Below are positions 51,726-60,865 of a DNA stretch of 64,000 nucleotides, piece after piece. This stretch comes from Paenibacillus pasadenensis. GTDB taxonomy: Bacteria; Bacillota; Bacilli; Paenibacillales; Paenibacillaceae. Positions within the stretch are counted from its first letter, which is position 1. Every line of letters starts with the position of its first letter. The position numbers and the translations under genes were made by a program. Location of the stretch: the NCBI RefSeq assembly GCF_023715725.1, contig NZ_JAMBOT010000015.1:37558-101557 (forward strand), given 5' to 3'. Under the pieces are notes generated by a model. It was not told the DNA's origin and searched no databases. It saw only the letters and a program-made list of their open reading frames with translations.

Positions 51726-51759
51726 CCTTGAGAAAGCCCCCTTCTGCAAGCGTCTTCGT

Positions 51760-53376
51760 TCATTGAATGCTGTTGTACCGGTCCAGCAGCTGCTGATCAA
51801 TTTCAATCAGCTTGTCCAGGCCGAGCTTTTTCAGCTCTGCGATATATTGGTCCCAGTCATCCAGCGACTTTTGGCCCAACGCCAGCTTGGTCGCCAGCTC
51901 AGTGGAGTAGGTCGTCAGGTTAGTCATAATTTGCGTTTTTTCATTCAGCTGCTCCTCGTTAGGTATCGTCAGAAAATTAGCCGTGGAGTTGTAATAATAC
52001 GGCTTATACTTCAGAACTTCAAGCTGGTTGTCAGCTTTATATTTAGGGGCACGCGCCAGCGAGAATTCGAGATTGGCCAGCTGGACGCGCGGGAATACAG
52101 TGCCGCCGAACAGCAGCGCTCCCTGCACCTGTTTGCTTTTGGCCAGTTCGGAATCAGGCCCATTGTTGATGAAATGTTTGGCTCCGTTTTCATCCACCTG
52201 GTACGTCTGATCTTTAATCCCCCAATAATGCAGGTCGGCGTACTCCTCGGAATAGATCATGTCAAAAAATCTGATCGCAGCCGCGACGTCTTTAACATCC
52301 TTCGTAATGGCGTATTTCTCCCAGACGAGATGATGAGGCTCAACCTGCATTGCAGGTTTAATGCCGTCAACCGCCTGCAGCGGCATGAGCGGCAAGTAGC
52401 CTGCTCCATTCCCGACATTAAGATCCGACCAAGTTTCAAGGTTATAGCTGTGGAAGGACGACACCTTGTTGTCGATCATTTTCTGCTGCGTCTGCTCGTA
52501 GCTGGCGGCGATCATATTGGTGTCGAGCACGCCTTCCTTCACAAGCCGCTGGAGATAGCGGAAGTAATCCTTGATGCCATCCTGGTACCACGGCGATACG
52601 ACCTTTTTGCCTTCGTCATCAATTGCCGTAAGGTCGGAGCCGAGTCCGAACCACTGCGCAATGGAGCTGCCGAAGACGCCAGGATTGTAAAGCAGCACCT
52701 CGTCCTTCTGTCCGTTGCCGTTGGCGTCCTGCTCGCGCATGCTGACCAGCGCGCTTAAATATTCCTCCGCTGTTTTTGGCACCGGAATGTTCAGCTTGTC
52801 CAGCCAATCCTTGCGGAGCAGCATCGTCAGAGATACCGGGGAAGGCTGATCACCCTTGTACGTTAGTTTGTGCAGGCTGCTGAACCAGTACATTTTGCCG
52901 TCAGGCGATGTGGTCGATTTTTTGGCAAAAGGGAACTGCTCGTCGTACATCTTGCGGATATTTCCGTTGCTGTACTTCTCAATGAGCGGATTCAGATCGA
53001 GAATCGCGCCTTGCTTGGCAAGATTAAGGACAGTCACATTGTCCAGCGCGGAGATGTTGACGATATCCGGCAGTTTGTTGCCCGAGGCCATCCTTGTCTG
53101 AATAACAACGTTATACTGCTCGTTTGGCACAAGCTCATAACTTGGATCAAGTCCCGCTTCTTTAATCAGCTTGTCGATCTCCGTCCAGACGGGATATTTG
53201 TCGCGTTCGTTGAACTTAATGTAACGGTTGCCAAAATCCGGTCCCAGCAGCCGCAGCTTACCTGTTTGCGCTTCGGAGGAGCCGCCGTTGCCGGCGTTTT
53301 CGCTGCATGCGGTCAGAGTCAGCGTCAAGGCTAGTGAGGTCAGCGCCAGCAGCTTCATTTTATTTCCCTTTTTCAT
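51760..53376 (-). CDS. Extracellular solute-binding lipoprotein, LplA type
   Basis: 538 residues from ATG 53376 (GAAGGGGGA seven bases upstream). Lipobox LTLTAC and then a Gly/Asn-rich linker. Contains an EF-hand-like Asp/Asn-rich loop (REQDANGNGQKDEVLL), as in the LplA/YtcQ-class. It is the binding component of the transporter encoded just upstream on the minus strand. Confidence 0.92.
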   Translation of the reverse strand: MKKGNKMKLLALTSLALTLTLTACSENAGNGGSSEAQTGKLRLLGPDFGNRYIKFNERDKYPVWTEIDKLIKEAGLDPSYELVPNEQYNVVIQTRMASGNKLPDIVNISALDNVTVLNLAKQGAILDLNPLIEKYSNGNIRKMYDEQFPFAKKSTTSPDGKMYWFSSLHKLTYKGDQPSPVSLTMLLRKDWLDKLNIPVPKTAEEYLSALVSMREQDANGNGQKDEVLLYNPGVFGSSIAQWFGLGSDLTAIDDEGKKVVSPWYQDGIKDYFRYLQRLVKEGVLDTNMIAASYEQTQQKMIDNKVSSFHSYNLETWSDLNVGNGAGYLPLMPLQAVDGIKPAMQVEPHHLVWEKYAITKDVKDVAAAIRFFDMIYSEEYADLHYWGIKDQTYQVDENGAKHFINNGPDSELAKSKQVQGALLFGGTVFPRVQLANLEFSLARAPKYKADNQLEVLKYKPYYYNSTANFLTIPNEEQLNEKTQIMTNLTTYSTELATKLALGQKSLDDWDQYIAELKKLGLDKLIEIDQQLLDRYNSIQ

Positions 53377-53403
53377 CGAACAATCCCCCTTCATCTTTAC
53401 GGA

Positions 53404-54315
53404 CTATTCTTTTAATGAACCCAGCAGCGCCCCTTTGATGAAATACCTCTGGAAAAACGGATACGTGAAGATGACCGGCAGCGTTGTAAACACGATAATG
53501 GAATATTTCAGCTGCGTGTTCGTCAAAAGATTGGCCAGCGCCGTCCGGCTTTCGTCCATGGTGAGCTCCTTCAGGTCGATGGACTGCTGGACGACGACAC
53601 GGTACAGATACATTTGCAGCGGATGCAGCTTTTCGTTTGGCAAATACACAAGCGCGTCGAACCAGCTGTTCCAGATGAGGACGATGGAGTAGATGGCGAT
53701 AACCGCCAGAATCGGCTTGGATACCGGCAGCATGACCTTAAACAGCAGCTGCCAGTGCGAGGCGCCGTCGATAAACGCCGATTCCTTTAGCCCCTCCGGT
53801 ATCGTCATAAAAAACGTGCGGACGAGAATAATGTTCCAGATACTGACCGCGCCGGGAATGATGACGGCAAACATCGTGTTGTACAAGCCGAGCTGGTTGA
53901 CGAGCAGGTAGGACGGGATCAGACCGCCGCCGAAATACATCGGGATAATCAGATAGGCGATGACCCATTTGCGCCCCTTCAAATTGCGGGCGGTCAGCGG
54001 ATAAGCGCCAAGCACAGCCGCAAAGCAGTTCAACAAGGTGCCGCTTATAACGTATATCAGTGTATTGGAATACGCCCACCACATTTTTGCGTCCTTGATG
54101 ATCAGCTCATAGGAGCCCAGATAAAATCCTTTTGGCCAAAACAGCACGTTCATCGCTGCGACCTCGCGGGGCGAGCTGATAGACATAATGATAACGTAGT
54201 AAAAAGGATACAGCGTAACCAGGCATATCACGCCAGCGATTGCATAGAGGGCAATATCGACCGAGATTGAGCCTTGTTTAATGGCGGTTGAATTTCGTTT
54301 TACCCGGACGTTGAT
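53404..54315 (-). CDS. Carbohydrate ABC transporter permease, YtcP type, apparently with a non-AUG start
   Basis: The ordinary start in frame is GTG 54231, but it has no ribosome binding site and would delete the N-terminal part of the first membrane segment. The frame runs upstream through VKRNSTAIKQGSISVDIALY to an AUC codon at 54315, six bases after AGGAGGAGG, 303 residues in all. No ATG, GTG or TTG is available between. I therefore give 54315 as start. EAA loop is ESAFIDGASHWQLLFKVMLP. The stop of the upstream permease is only 15 bases away, in the same reading frame. Could be AUC initiation or a base error for ATG. Confidence 0.75.
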   Translation of the reverse strand: MNVRVKRNSTAIKQGSISVDIALYAIAGVICLVTLYPFYYVIIMSISSPREVAAMNVLFWPKGFYLGSYELIIKDAKMWWAYSNTLIYVISGTLLNCFAAVLGAYPLTARNLKGRKWVIAYLIIPMYFGGGLIPSYLLVNQLGLYNTMFAVIIPGAVSIWNIILVRTFFMTIPEGLKESAFIDGASHWQLLFKVMLPVSKPILAVIAIYSIVLIWNSWFDALVYLPNEKLHPLQMYLYRVVVQQSIDLKELTMDESRTALANLLTNTQLKYSIIVFTTLPVIFTYPFFQRYFIKGALLGSLKE

Positions 54316-54330
54316 GACGCTCCTCCTCCT

Positions 54331-55284
54331 TTACCACAGCGCGTAATCGGAATATTTGCGGCTCATCCTGTTCGCCAGAAACAGCAGCGAGAAGTTGATG
54401 ACGGAGATGAACAGCCCGATTGCCGTACCGGAGCTGAAATTGCCTCCCAGCAGGCCGTAGCGGTACAGATAGGTTCCGATAACATCGGCCGTTTCATAGA
54501 GTGTCGGGTTATAGATGAGCAGGATGAATTCGCTGTTTGCTCCAAGCAGGCCTCCAATGGCGAAAATTAATAGGATAAATATCGTTGGCCGGATGGACGG
54601 CAGCGTAATATGCAGCATTTGCCGGAACCGGTTTGCTCCGTCGATTTTGGACGCTTCATACAGATGGGGATCAACGGAGGACATGGCGGATAAGTATAAA
54701 ATGCTGCTCCAGCCGAATGATTTCCAGATCATCGTAATGATATAAATGGATGCAAAATATCCGGGTTCCGTCGTAAATGATATCGGCGTTCCGCCAAACA
54801 GCTTGACGATTGAGTTGATGATTCCGTCCGTGTTGACGAAAGACAGCACCATGCCGGCCACGATAACGTTGGAGATGAAGTGGGGCAGGTAACTCGCCGT
54901 TTGCACGTATTTTTTGAACACGCCGTTTCTGAGCTCGTTCACGAGCAGCGCAAATAGAATTGGCACCCAGAAGCCGAAGACGAGAAATAAAAAGCTCAAT
55001 TTAAACGTGTTGTACATTAGTCGCGCGAAATAAGGACTGTTCAGGAAATCGGTGAAGTGTTTGAAGCCGACCCAGTCCGTTCCGCCGCTAAAGGAGAGGA
55101 AGGGGCTGCCGGGATAATAATTTTGGAAAGCGATTACAATTCCGTATAACGGAATATAGCTAAAGATGAAAATATGCAGCAAAACGGGAAGCATGATCAG
55201 ATATAACTGAACGTTTTCCCGAAAGCGAAAAGACGGAGTTCTGCGCTTCACCGTTGCTGCTTTGACCGATGGAGCTGCCTTCAC
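54331..55284 (-). CDS. Sugar ABC transporter permease, LplB type
   Basis: 317 residues from GTG 55284 (AAAGGAG, eleven bases upstream). Six membrane segments; EAA loop EASKIDGANRFRQMLHITLP. First gene of the four-gene minus-strand operon, downstream of a cre. ORF starts further out (to 55458) run over the cre and the promoter and are not used. Substrate unknown; no hydrolase gene is linked. Confidence 0.9.
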   Translation of the reverse strand: MKAAPSVKAATVKRRTPSFRFRENVQLYLIMLPVLLHIFIFSYIPLYGIVIAFQNYYPGSPFLSFSGGTDWVGFKHFTDFLNSPYFARLMYNTFKLSFLFLVFGFWVPILFALLVNELRNGVFKKYVQTASYLPHFISNVIVAGMVLSFVNTDGIINSIVKLFGGTPISFTTEPGYFASIYIITMIWKSFGWSSILYLSAMSSVDPHLYEASKIDGANRFRQMLHITLPSIRPTIFILLIFAIGGLLGANSEFILLIYNPTLYETADVIGTYLYRYGLLGGNFSSGTAIGLFISVINFSLLFLANRMSRKYSDYALW

Positions 55285-55382
55285 GATGATGCCAACTCCT
55301 TTCCGTGAGTAGCGCTTCGTACGGGCCCGTACCGTATGTCCCATGTTAAATAGCGATAATAGGAAGAGCAATGAACACTTTT

Positions 55383-55396
55383 TGAAAACGTTAACA
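55383..55396. promoter_or_regulatory. cre site upstream of the minus-strand ABC operon
   Basis: TGAAAACGTTAACA fits the cre consensus TGWAANCGNTNWCA at all fourteen positions, about 100 bases before the GTG start at 55284. Confidence 0.7.
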
Positions 55397-55471
55397 ATTT
55401 TTGAATTCGAATCGGGCGACAATGGCGGGAATCCAGCGCTGGCGCGGCTTGGCGGCATCTACACAGGTGTG

Positions 55472-55514
55472 AAAAAAAAGACCGTCCGCCCGGACGGAGC
55501 CGGGGGAACGGTCT
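55472..55514 (-). terminator. Intrinsic terminator of the siderophore-binding protein gene
   Basis: On the minus strand AGACCGT/ACGGTCT stem with inner CCGTCCGG/CGGACGG pairing, followed by eight T. Confidence 0.75.
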
Positions 55515-55522
55515 GTTCATTG

Positions 55523-56512
55523 TTACTTGTTCACGATGTCGTTCATGACGTCGTCAATCATTTTAGAGCTGGCGATCGGGCCGTAATACAGCCAGCTGGA
55601 CGTTCTCGGATATTCGTAGACGTTGCCGTTTTTCACCGCTTTGACCGATTTCCAGATCGGGTCTTCCAGCGCTTTGGCGCCGGAATCTTTGTCGCTGTTG
55701 ACCAAAATCAGATGGTCGGCGTCGAGCTGGGCCAGTTTCTCCAGGGAAATGGAGTTCCAGTTGCCTGTACCCGTAGCGGAAATTTCCTTCACGATGGCGG
55801 GAGCGGTAAAGCCGAGATTGCCGTAGAGCAGGGCGCCGCTCGACTGTTTGTCGCTGACGACATAAAAGCTGTTTTTCACGAGCCATACGGCGGCGACCGA
55901 TTGGCCGGGCAGCTTTGCTTGAATGTCCGCTTTGGCATCGGCGGCTTTTTTCTCGTAATCGTCCAGCACCTTCTGCGCCTCAGCCTGCTTGTCCAGCACT
56001 TCGCCGATTTGGAGCAGCGCCTTACGCCAATCGTTCACTACAGCGTCGCCGAGCACGTAGGTCGGAGCGATTTTGGAGTACTGTCCGTATTTTTCTCCTT
56101 CAACGGTAGCGTTGGAGCCAATAATGAGCAGATCGGGCTCAAACTTGGTTACGTCTTCAAACGGGAGATCGTACGGAATCGTTGGAATGTCCTTGAGCGA
56201 ATCCTGCAAATACTCCTGCTTGCCGTTTTTCACCGTCCACTGCGCGACTGGTGTAACGCCAAGCGCAACGAGGTAGTCCTCCAGATAAGAAGCGATAATC
56301 CGCTGGGGATTGGCGGGAATAGTTACTTCGTTGCCCAGGCTGTCTGTCAGCGTGCGCTCAGATGCAGGCGAGGCGGTTGGCGCGGCAGATGGGGCCGGAC
56401 TGGTTTCGCCGCCAGATGGCGTGTTATTGGTGTTGCTGCCGCAGGCAGAGAGCAGTAAGGTCGACAAGAGACTGATCAGCAGCAGAACGGATCTTTTATT
56501 TCTAAAAAACAA
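55523..56512 (-). CDS. Iron-siderophore ABC transporter substrate-binding lipoprotein (FhuD/FecB-like)
   Basis: 329 residues from TTG 56512, eight bases after GAGGAGGG. Signal peptide with lipobox LLSAC, a Pro/Ser/Thr linker, then a class III binding fold: RIIASYLEDYLVALGVTPVA, FEPDLLIIGSN, and C-terminal KSVKAVKNGNVYEYPRTSSW. Binds ferric hydroxamate or catecholate; permease and ATPase genes are not in the window, so it is an orphan binding protein. A Fur box lies at 56576-56594 upstream. Confidence 0.9.
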   Translation of the reverse strand: MFFRNKRSVLLLISLLSTLLLSACGSNTNNTPSGGETSPAPSAAPTASPASERTLTDSLGNEVTIPANPQRIIASYLEDYLVALGVTPVAQWTVKNGKQEYLQDSLKDIPTIPYDLPFEDVTKFEPDLLIIGSNATVEGEKYGQYSKIAPTYVLGDAVVNDWRKALLQIGEVLDKQAEAQKVLDDYEKKAADAKADIQAKLPGQSVAAVWLVKNSFYVVSDKQSSGALLYGNLGFTAPAIVKEISATGTGNWNSISLEKLAQLDADHLILVNSDKDSGAKALEDPIWKSVKAVKNGNVYEYPRTSSWLYYGPIASSKMIDDVMNDIVNK

Positions 56513-56575
56513 GGTGAGTGCCCTCCTCGATTTGGATATTAAAACGATCAGTATAAATGAATAAGGCATGCAAAT

Positions 56576-56594
56576 GATATCAATTATCATTATC
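56576..56594 (-). promoter_or_regulatory. Fur box
   Basis: On the minus strand GATAATGATAATTGATATC matches the 19-bp Fur consensus at about 16 positions, roughly 65 bases before the siderophore-binding gene. Fur-Fe would repress under iron sufficiency. Confidence 0.75.
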
Positions 56595-56599
56595 AGTGT

Positions 56600-57317
56600 C
56601 AAATTACACCACGCTTTCCGTCAACGGACGGAAGCATGGGGATTCAGTGGACGGCTGCGTGCTCGCTTGGACCAAAGTTTCCCGTGCGTGCGCAGCAGAC
56701 GGGGCTGAAGCGGGCTGCGGTGAGAATTAATGGTTTGGCGCAGCACAAAAGGAACAGCGGAGCTGCCAATGAAGATCGCGGCTCGCGTAAAATTGGATTC
56801 CTCCATCAGCCAGCCGCATAGAGAGCTGGCGCCGAAGTCGCACCAAAGAAACTGATGAATGGAGTATTTGGGAAGGATGACGATGATCATCCTTTTTTTT
56901 AGGATGGATTGAAGCACGGGAATCGGCGTCCTCCTCGCTTATCGGCTTGTTCCTCTTTCATTCTATTAATTCAGGGATTTGTCCCATACGCGGCTTTGCG
57001 CCCGTTAGGGAATTTTTTTGAAACGAAGAGTTAGAACGAGCGTTTTAATCCAAAGCCATGGTGACGCTGGACGGAAATCCGGGCGGAATTATGGCATTTT
57101 ATTGTTTTTTAATTTGTTAGGTAAATTCGCATTTAGCGTTTCCAAAATTTGAGAAATATTTCATTCAGCGACCTTTATACAGAAAAATTTCAATAACCGA
57201 TAAGATTCGACAGCAACCGACATTAGTTCGATGGTACTATTATGGACGAGTATATGAGAAAAATGACCTATTGGTAGAGACGCCTAAATATTGGATGCTA
57301 GAGGAGGAGAGGGTAGG
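56600..57317 (+). other. Long intergenic region without a convincing gene
   Basis: About 700 bases. Small hairpins only (GCTTTCCGTC/GACGGAAGC near 56609-56631; CATCC(T8)AGGATG near 56890). ORFs up to 98 codons here have no ribosome binding site and low-complexity translations. The right 250 bases (57060-57310) are AT-rich and probably hold the promoter of the FAD enzyme, but no clear -35/-10 pair was picked. Confidence 0.5.
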
Positions 57318-58961
57318 TTGAAGAAAAGGCTGCCGAAAGTTGTCGTACTGGGCGGAGGCGTAGCGGGCATGAGCGCCGCTCATGAGCTTGCGGAGAGAGG
57401 GTTTGAAGTTTCTGTCTATGAGGCAAGAACCACCCCGGGAGGCAAAGCCCGCAGCATGGACGTAAAAGGAAGCGGCATTGATGGGCGCAAGGATTTGCCC
57501 GGCGAGCACGGCTTTCGGTTTTTCCCTAAATTCTACAAGCATGTAACCGATACAATGAAAAGAATTCCGTATGGAGACAACCGCCACGGAGTATTTGACA
57601 ATTTAATCGAAGGCACCCGGCTTGGACTTGCGTTTAATGACCGGGCCATGCTTCCTTTCATAACCGAGTTCCCGGAATCGATCCGGGATTTGAAGGTTCT
57701 CTATCAATCGCTGTTTGAGAATCATCTAGGGCTGACGGCAGAGGAAGCGGCGCATTACGGCGGGAAGCTGTACGAGCTTGCTTCCAGCTGCGAGCTGAGG
57801 CGTTACCTGGACTATCAGCGGATTTCCTGGTGGGATTTCATTGAGGCGGACAAGCAGTCGGAGCAGTTCAAGCGCATATTTGTCGGGCTGTCCCGCATTC
57901 TCGTCGCAGCCAAAGCTCAGGAAGCCAACGCCTGCACGATCGGAACGGTAGGCGCCGAGCTGATGCTGGACATGGTGACGCCGGGCGGAAGCGCCGACAG
58001 ACTGCTGAATGGCCCGACCAACGAGGTGTGGATCTACCCTTGGTACGACTATTTGAATTCGATCGGCGTGCAGTTTAACCGGGATGCTCCTGTGAAGGCA
58101 ATCCATTGCGATAACGGTGCGATTACCGGCATCACCGTCGTTATGGACGGGCAGGAACAGCTGGTGACAGGAGACTGTTTCATCTCAGCGCTTCCGGTTG
58201 AGGTAATGGCGGGACTAGTGAACGAGGAGCTTATCAGCGCCGACCCGCTGCTCGGCAAGCTTAAGACGCTTGCTGAATCGGTCGAATGGATGAACGGCAT
58301 CCAATTTTATCTGAACGAAGAATTGCCGCTGATCCACGGCCATATCATCTGTATGGACAGCCCTTGGGCGCTTACGCTCGTTTCGCAAAAGCAATTCTGG
58401 CCCAATACCGATCTTGCGGAATACGGCAACGGGAACGTGAAGGGCGTGCTGTCAGTCGACGTGTCGGATTGGGAGGCTCCCGGCCCGCTGTTTGGCAAAC
58501 CGGCTATGAAATGCTCGGCGGAGGAGATTCGCCAGGAGGTATGGCAGCAGCTGAAGGATCATTTTAACCACGGCAGCGACGTGCTGCATGACGGACTGCT
58601 TGAGCATTGGTTCCTCGACGAAGATATTCAGTTCCCCAATCCGCATGAAGCGACCAACATGGAGCCGCTGCTTGTTAACCGAGTACATACATGGGATTTA
58701 AGACCCAATGCGTATACGGCGATTCCGAATCTGTATCTGGCTTCTGACTATGTCCGGACCAATACGGATTTGGCTACGATGGAAGGAGCCAACGAGGCTG
58801 CGAGAAGAGCTGTTAATGCCATTATCGATTATTATGAGATCAAGGCTGACAAGTGCCGGATTTGGGAAATGTACGAGTTCGAGCTGCTTGGATTATGGCA
58901 GCGTAACGACAAGTCCCGCTGGCAAGAAGGCCTCCCCTGGAACGGGAAAATTGTCGGCTAG
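57318..58961 (+). CDS. FAD-dependent amine-oxidase/phytoene-desaturase-like oxidoreductase
   Basis: 547 residues from TTG 57318 (GAGGAGGAG upstream). FAD-binding Rossmann motif VVVLGGGVAGMSAAHELAER followed by VYEARTTPGGKARS; GEHGFRFFPKFYKHV is characteristic of the hydroxysqualene-dehydroxylase/isorenieratene-like branch of the amine oxidase superfamily. The C-terminal FAD tail is LYLASDYVRTNTDLATMEGA. No signal peptide. It precedes a histidine kinase gene by 23 bases; no other carotenoid or isoprenoid gene is near. Substrate unknown. Confidence 0.85.
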   Translation: MKKRLPKVVVLGGGVAGMSAAHELAERGFEVSVYEARTTPGGKARSMDVKGSGIDGRKDLPGEHGFRFFPKFYKHVTDTMKRIPYGDNRHGVFDNLIEGTRLGLAFNDRAMLPFITEFPESIRDLKVLYQSLFENHLGLTAEEAAHYGGKLYELASSCELRRYLDYQRISWWDFIEADKQSEQFKRIFVGLSRILVAAKAQEANACTIGTVGAELMLDMVTPGGSADRLLNGPTNEVWIYPWYDYLNSIGVQFNRDAPVKAIHCDNGAITGITVVMDGQEQLVTGDCFISALPVEVMAGLVNEELISADPLLGKLKTLAESVEWMNGIQFYLNEELPLIHGHIICMDSPWALTLVSQKQFWPNTDLAEYGNGNVKGVLSVDVSDWEAPGPLFGKPAMKCSAEEIRQEVWQQLKDHFNHGSDVLHDGLLEHWFLDEDIQFPNPHEATNMEPLLVNRVHTWDLRPNAYTAIPNLYLASDYVRTNTDLATMEGANEAARRAVNAIIDYYEIKADKCRIWEMYEFELLGLWQRNDKSRWQEGLPWNGKIVG

Positions 58962-58984
58962 CTGATCGGAAGGAAATCCCTGCC

Positions 58985-60280
58985 GTGATAGAATACATTC
59001 TTGCGCGCGAGTTCCAAGGTCTGATGTACTATCTGACTGCGTGCCTTTTGTTTCTGATCATCACTCCGAGAGTATCGTTCATCAAATACGGGCGCAAGCT
59101 GCTGTTTGTAGCGATTTTAGCGCTGACCTCGTATTTCTATTTGGCGTACGAGGAAATCGATCCGCTCGTTTACGTGCTGCATCTTGTGCCGGTATGCGTT
59201 GCTCTCATCGCCATATATGAAGGATGGATCCCCGGAGTAGCTACCACCGCTGCTTTTATATGGGGCAATATATTCATAGCGGGGAATGAGTGGATGCCCG
59301 GGACGATATCGTCCATCGCCGTGACGGCGGTCGGCATCGCCTATCACTATTGGATGCCGTCGCCGGAGTCGATCAAACGAATGCTGCTTGTCCATTTTCT
59401 GCTCATTCTGGCGTACATCGGGATGTTCATAGGGCTGTCCGTCTGGACAGGAGAGCAGATGGAGCTTCGGCGGATGCTCGCTACGGGCATCGGCACGCTG
59501 CTGTCGTCGCCGATCGTTGCTTATACCTATTATTTGGTGAAGCATCAGGAGAGGCTGACGGAGGAGCTGTTCAACGCCGAAAAATACCATTTAATCGGCC
59601 AGCTGACCGCTTCAATTTCGCATGAAATCCGCAACCCGCTGACGACTGCACGGGGGTTCCTGCAGCTAATGGGCCGGCCCAATCTGGACCCGGCCGCGCT
59701 GGAGCGCTACCGGATCAATGCGCTGGAAGGAATCGACGGGGCGAATTCAATCATTACGGAATACCTGAATTATTCGAAGCCTTCCGTAGAGGAGCCAAGG
59801 CTGCTGAATGTCAGGCAGGAGCTGGCCAGCGTAGAGCAGTGGATAAAACCGCTCTGCGTCATGTCCAATGTGGAGCTGGTATCGAGGCATGGAACGCAGG
59901 AGCCGCTTACGGTTACGGGGGATTCCAAAAAACTGCAGCAGTGCCTCCTGAACATTATCAAAAATGCGATAGAGTCGATGCCGGAAGGCGGGGTGCTGAC
60001 GATCAGCTCGCGCAAGGAAGACGATAAAGCGCTGATTTTTATCCGCGATACCGGCATCGGCATGAACGATCAGCAGCTGAAGCGGATTGGCATGCCGTTT
60101 TATACAACAAAGGACAAGGGCACCGGGCTTGGTCTGATGGTTGTCACCAATCTGATTCAGGCGATGGGCGGGAAGCTGTATTTCCGCAGCAAGCCGAATC
60201 AAGGGACCATTTGCGAGGTTCATCTGCCGCTGGAGATAAGCGCAGCCGAAGCCGCTAGTCTCCAACCCGCTCCAAAGTAA
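58985..60280 (+). CDS. Sensor histidine kinase with 5TM sensor (sporulation-kinase-like)
   Basis: 431 residues from GTG 58985 (GGAAGGAAA eight bases upstream). Five to six membrane segments at about 10-190 of 5TMR-LYT type, then HisKA with phospho-acceptor His in LTASISHEIRNPLTTARGF, and HATPase: N box LLNIIKNAIESMPEGG, G1 IRDTGIGMNDQQL, G2 GTGLGLMVVTNLIQ. No response regulator is next to it; such orphan kinases in Bacillales often feed the Spo0 phosphorelay. Probably cotranscribed with the FAD enzyme. Confidence 0.92.
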   Translation: MIEYILAREFQGLMYYLTACLLFLIITPRVSFIKYGRKLLFVAILALTSYFYLAYEEIDPLVYVLHLVPVCVALIAIYEGWIPGVATTAAFIWGNIFIAGNEWMPGTISSIAVTAVGIAYHYWMPSPESIKRMLLVHFLLILAYIGMFIGLSVWTGEQMELRRMLATGIGTLLSSPIVAYTYYLVKHQERLTEELFNAEKYHLIGQLTASISHEIRNPLTTARGFLQLMGRPNLDPAALERYRINALEGIDGANSIITEYLNYSKPSVEEPRLLNVRQELASVEQWIKPLCVMSNVELVSRHGTQEPLTVTGDSKKLQQCLLNIIKNAIESMPEGGVLTISSRKEDDKALIFIRDTGIGMNDQQLKRIGMPFYTTKDKGTGLGLMVVTNLIQAMGGKLYFRSKPNQGTICEVHLPLEISAAEAASLQPAPK

Positions 60281-60686
60281 TCTCCCATGCGGGGGAGGCC
60301 AGTGCCGCAGGCGGCTCCGGAGAAGCTGCGGGCTGGCGGAATCCGTCCAAAGGCAGGGAACGGTCCGTCAGCTCCAGCTTGCCTCCCTGAGTCAGCCGGG
60401 TTAATAGCCAGCCGGACGCACATCCGGGATGTTTAAGATCGGGCGGATCGTAGAGCAGGCCGCCCAGCAGGCTGCCGCCTACAGTCAGGCAAGGCAAAGG
60501 CGCTGTTTTTCCAGATGATTCCGTACGTACGCGAATCAGATAAACGCCCGTTTTTTCAATGATAAAGCCGCCGTCATTCCTTGGAATGGCGGCTTTTTGG
60601 TCTTTGTTATCCCTTGCGGCTCCGGATTGAATGCGTGTCTGTATTCGGCAGGACAGACGTCTTAAGGGTTGTTCGGCGTATGACAT
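60255..60686 (-). CDS. Possible C1q/TNF-like (BclA C-terminal-like) protein
   Basis: 143 codons; GAAAGG ten bases before ATG. The stretch NDGGFIIEKTGVYLIRVRTE, then LTVGGSLLGGLLYD and LTQGGKLELTDRS, follows the strand pattern of the jelly-roll domain at the end of collagen-like exosporium proteins. But a good plus-strand terminator (60564-60598) lies inside the frame and the 3' end overlaps the kinase gene by 26 bases, so this may be a fortuitous frame. No collagen repeat is present. Confidence 0.4.
   Translation of the reverse strand: MSYAEQPLRRLSCRIQTRIQSGAARDNKDQKAAIPRNDGGFIIEKTGVYLIRVRTESSGKTAPLPCLTVGGSLLGGLLYDPPDLKHPGCASGWLLTRLTQGGKLELTDRSLPLDGFRQPAASPEPPAALASPAWEITLERVGD
60564..60598 (+). 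terminator. Intrinsic terminator downstream of the histidine kinase gene
   Basis: AAAGCCGCC pairs with GGCGGCTTT, with ATTCC/GGAAT above a small bulge; followed by TTT. Confidence 0.6.
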
Positions 60687-60865
60687 GGGCGTTCAGCCTT
60701 TCCGATGAACTTGGTCTATATAGCTTATGCCGCAATCGGCAGGGGAGTACGGTTAACCGTTTATTCCGGCATGCGGCGCGCAGCGGCTGACAAACGGTCC
60801 CGACTTCGCTATGATAGTGCTGTTGGTCGGACGGGCTGGAGATGATGAAGAGGAGGCGCGGCAGC

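Noticed and set aside
50691..52758. Plus-strand frames of about 350 codons each opposite the AraC and binding-protein genes
   Set aside because: The minus-strand genes have clear domains, signal peptides and ribosome sites; the plus-strand translations do not.
56621..56917. 98-codon minus-strand frame in the long intergenic region
   Set aside because: No ribosome site and Arg/Ser-rich sequence without family resemblance.
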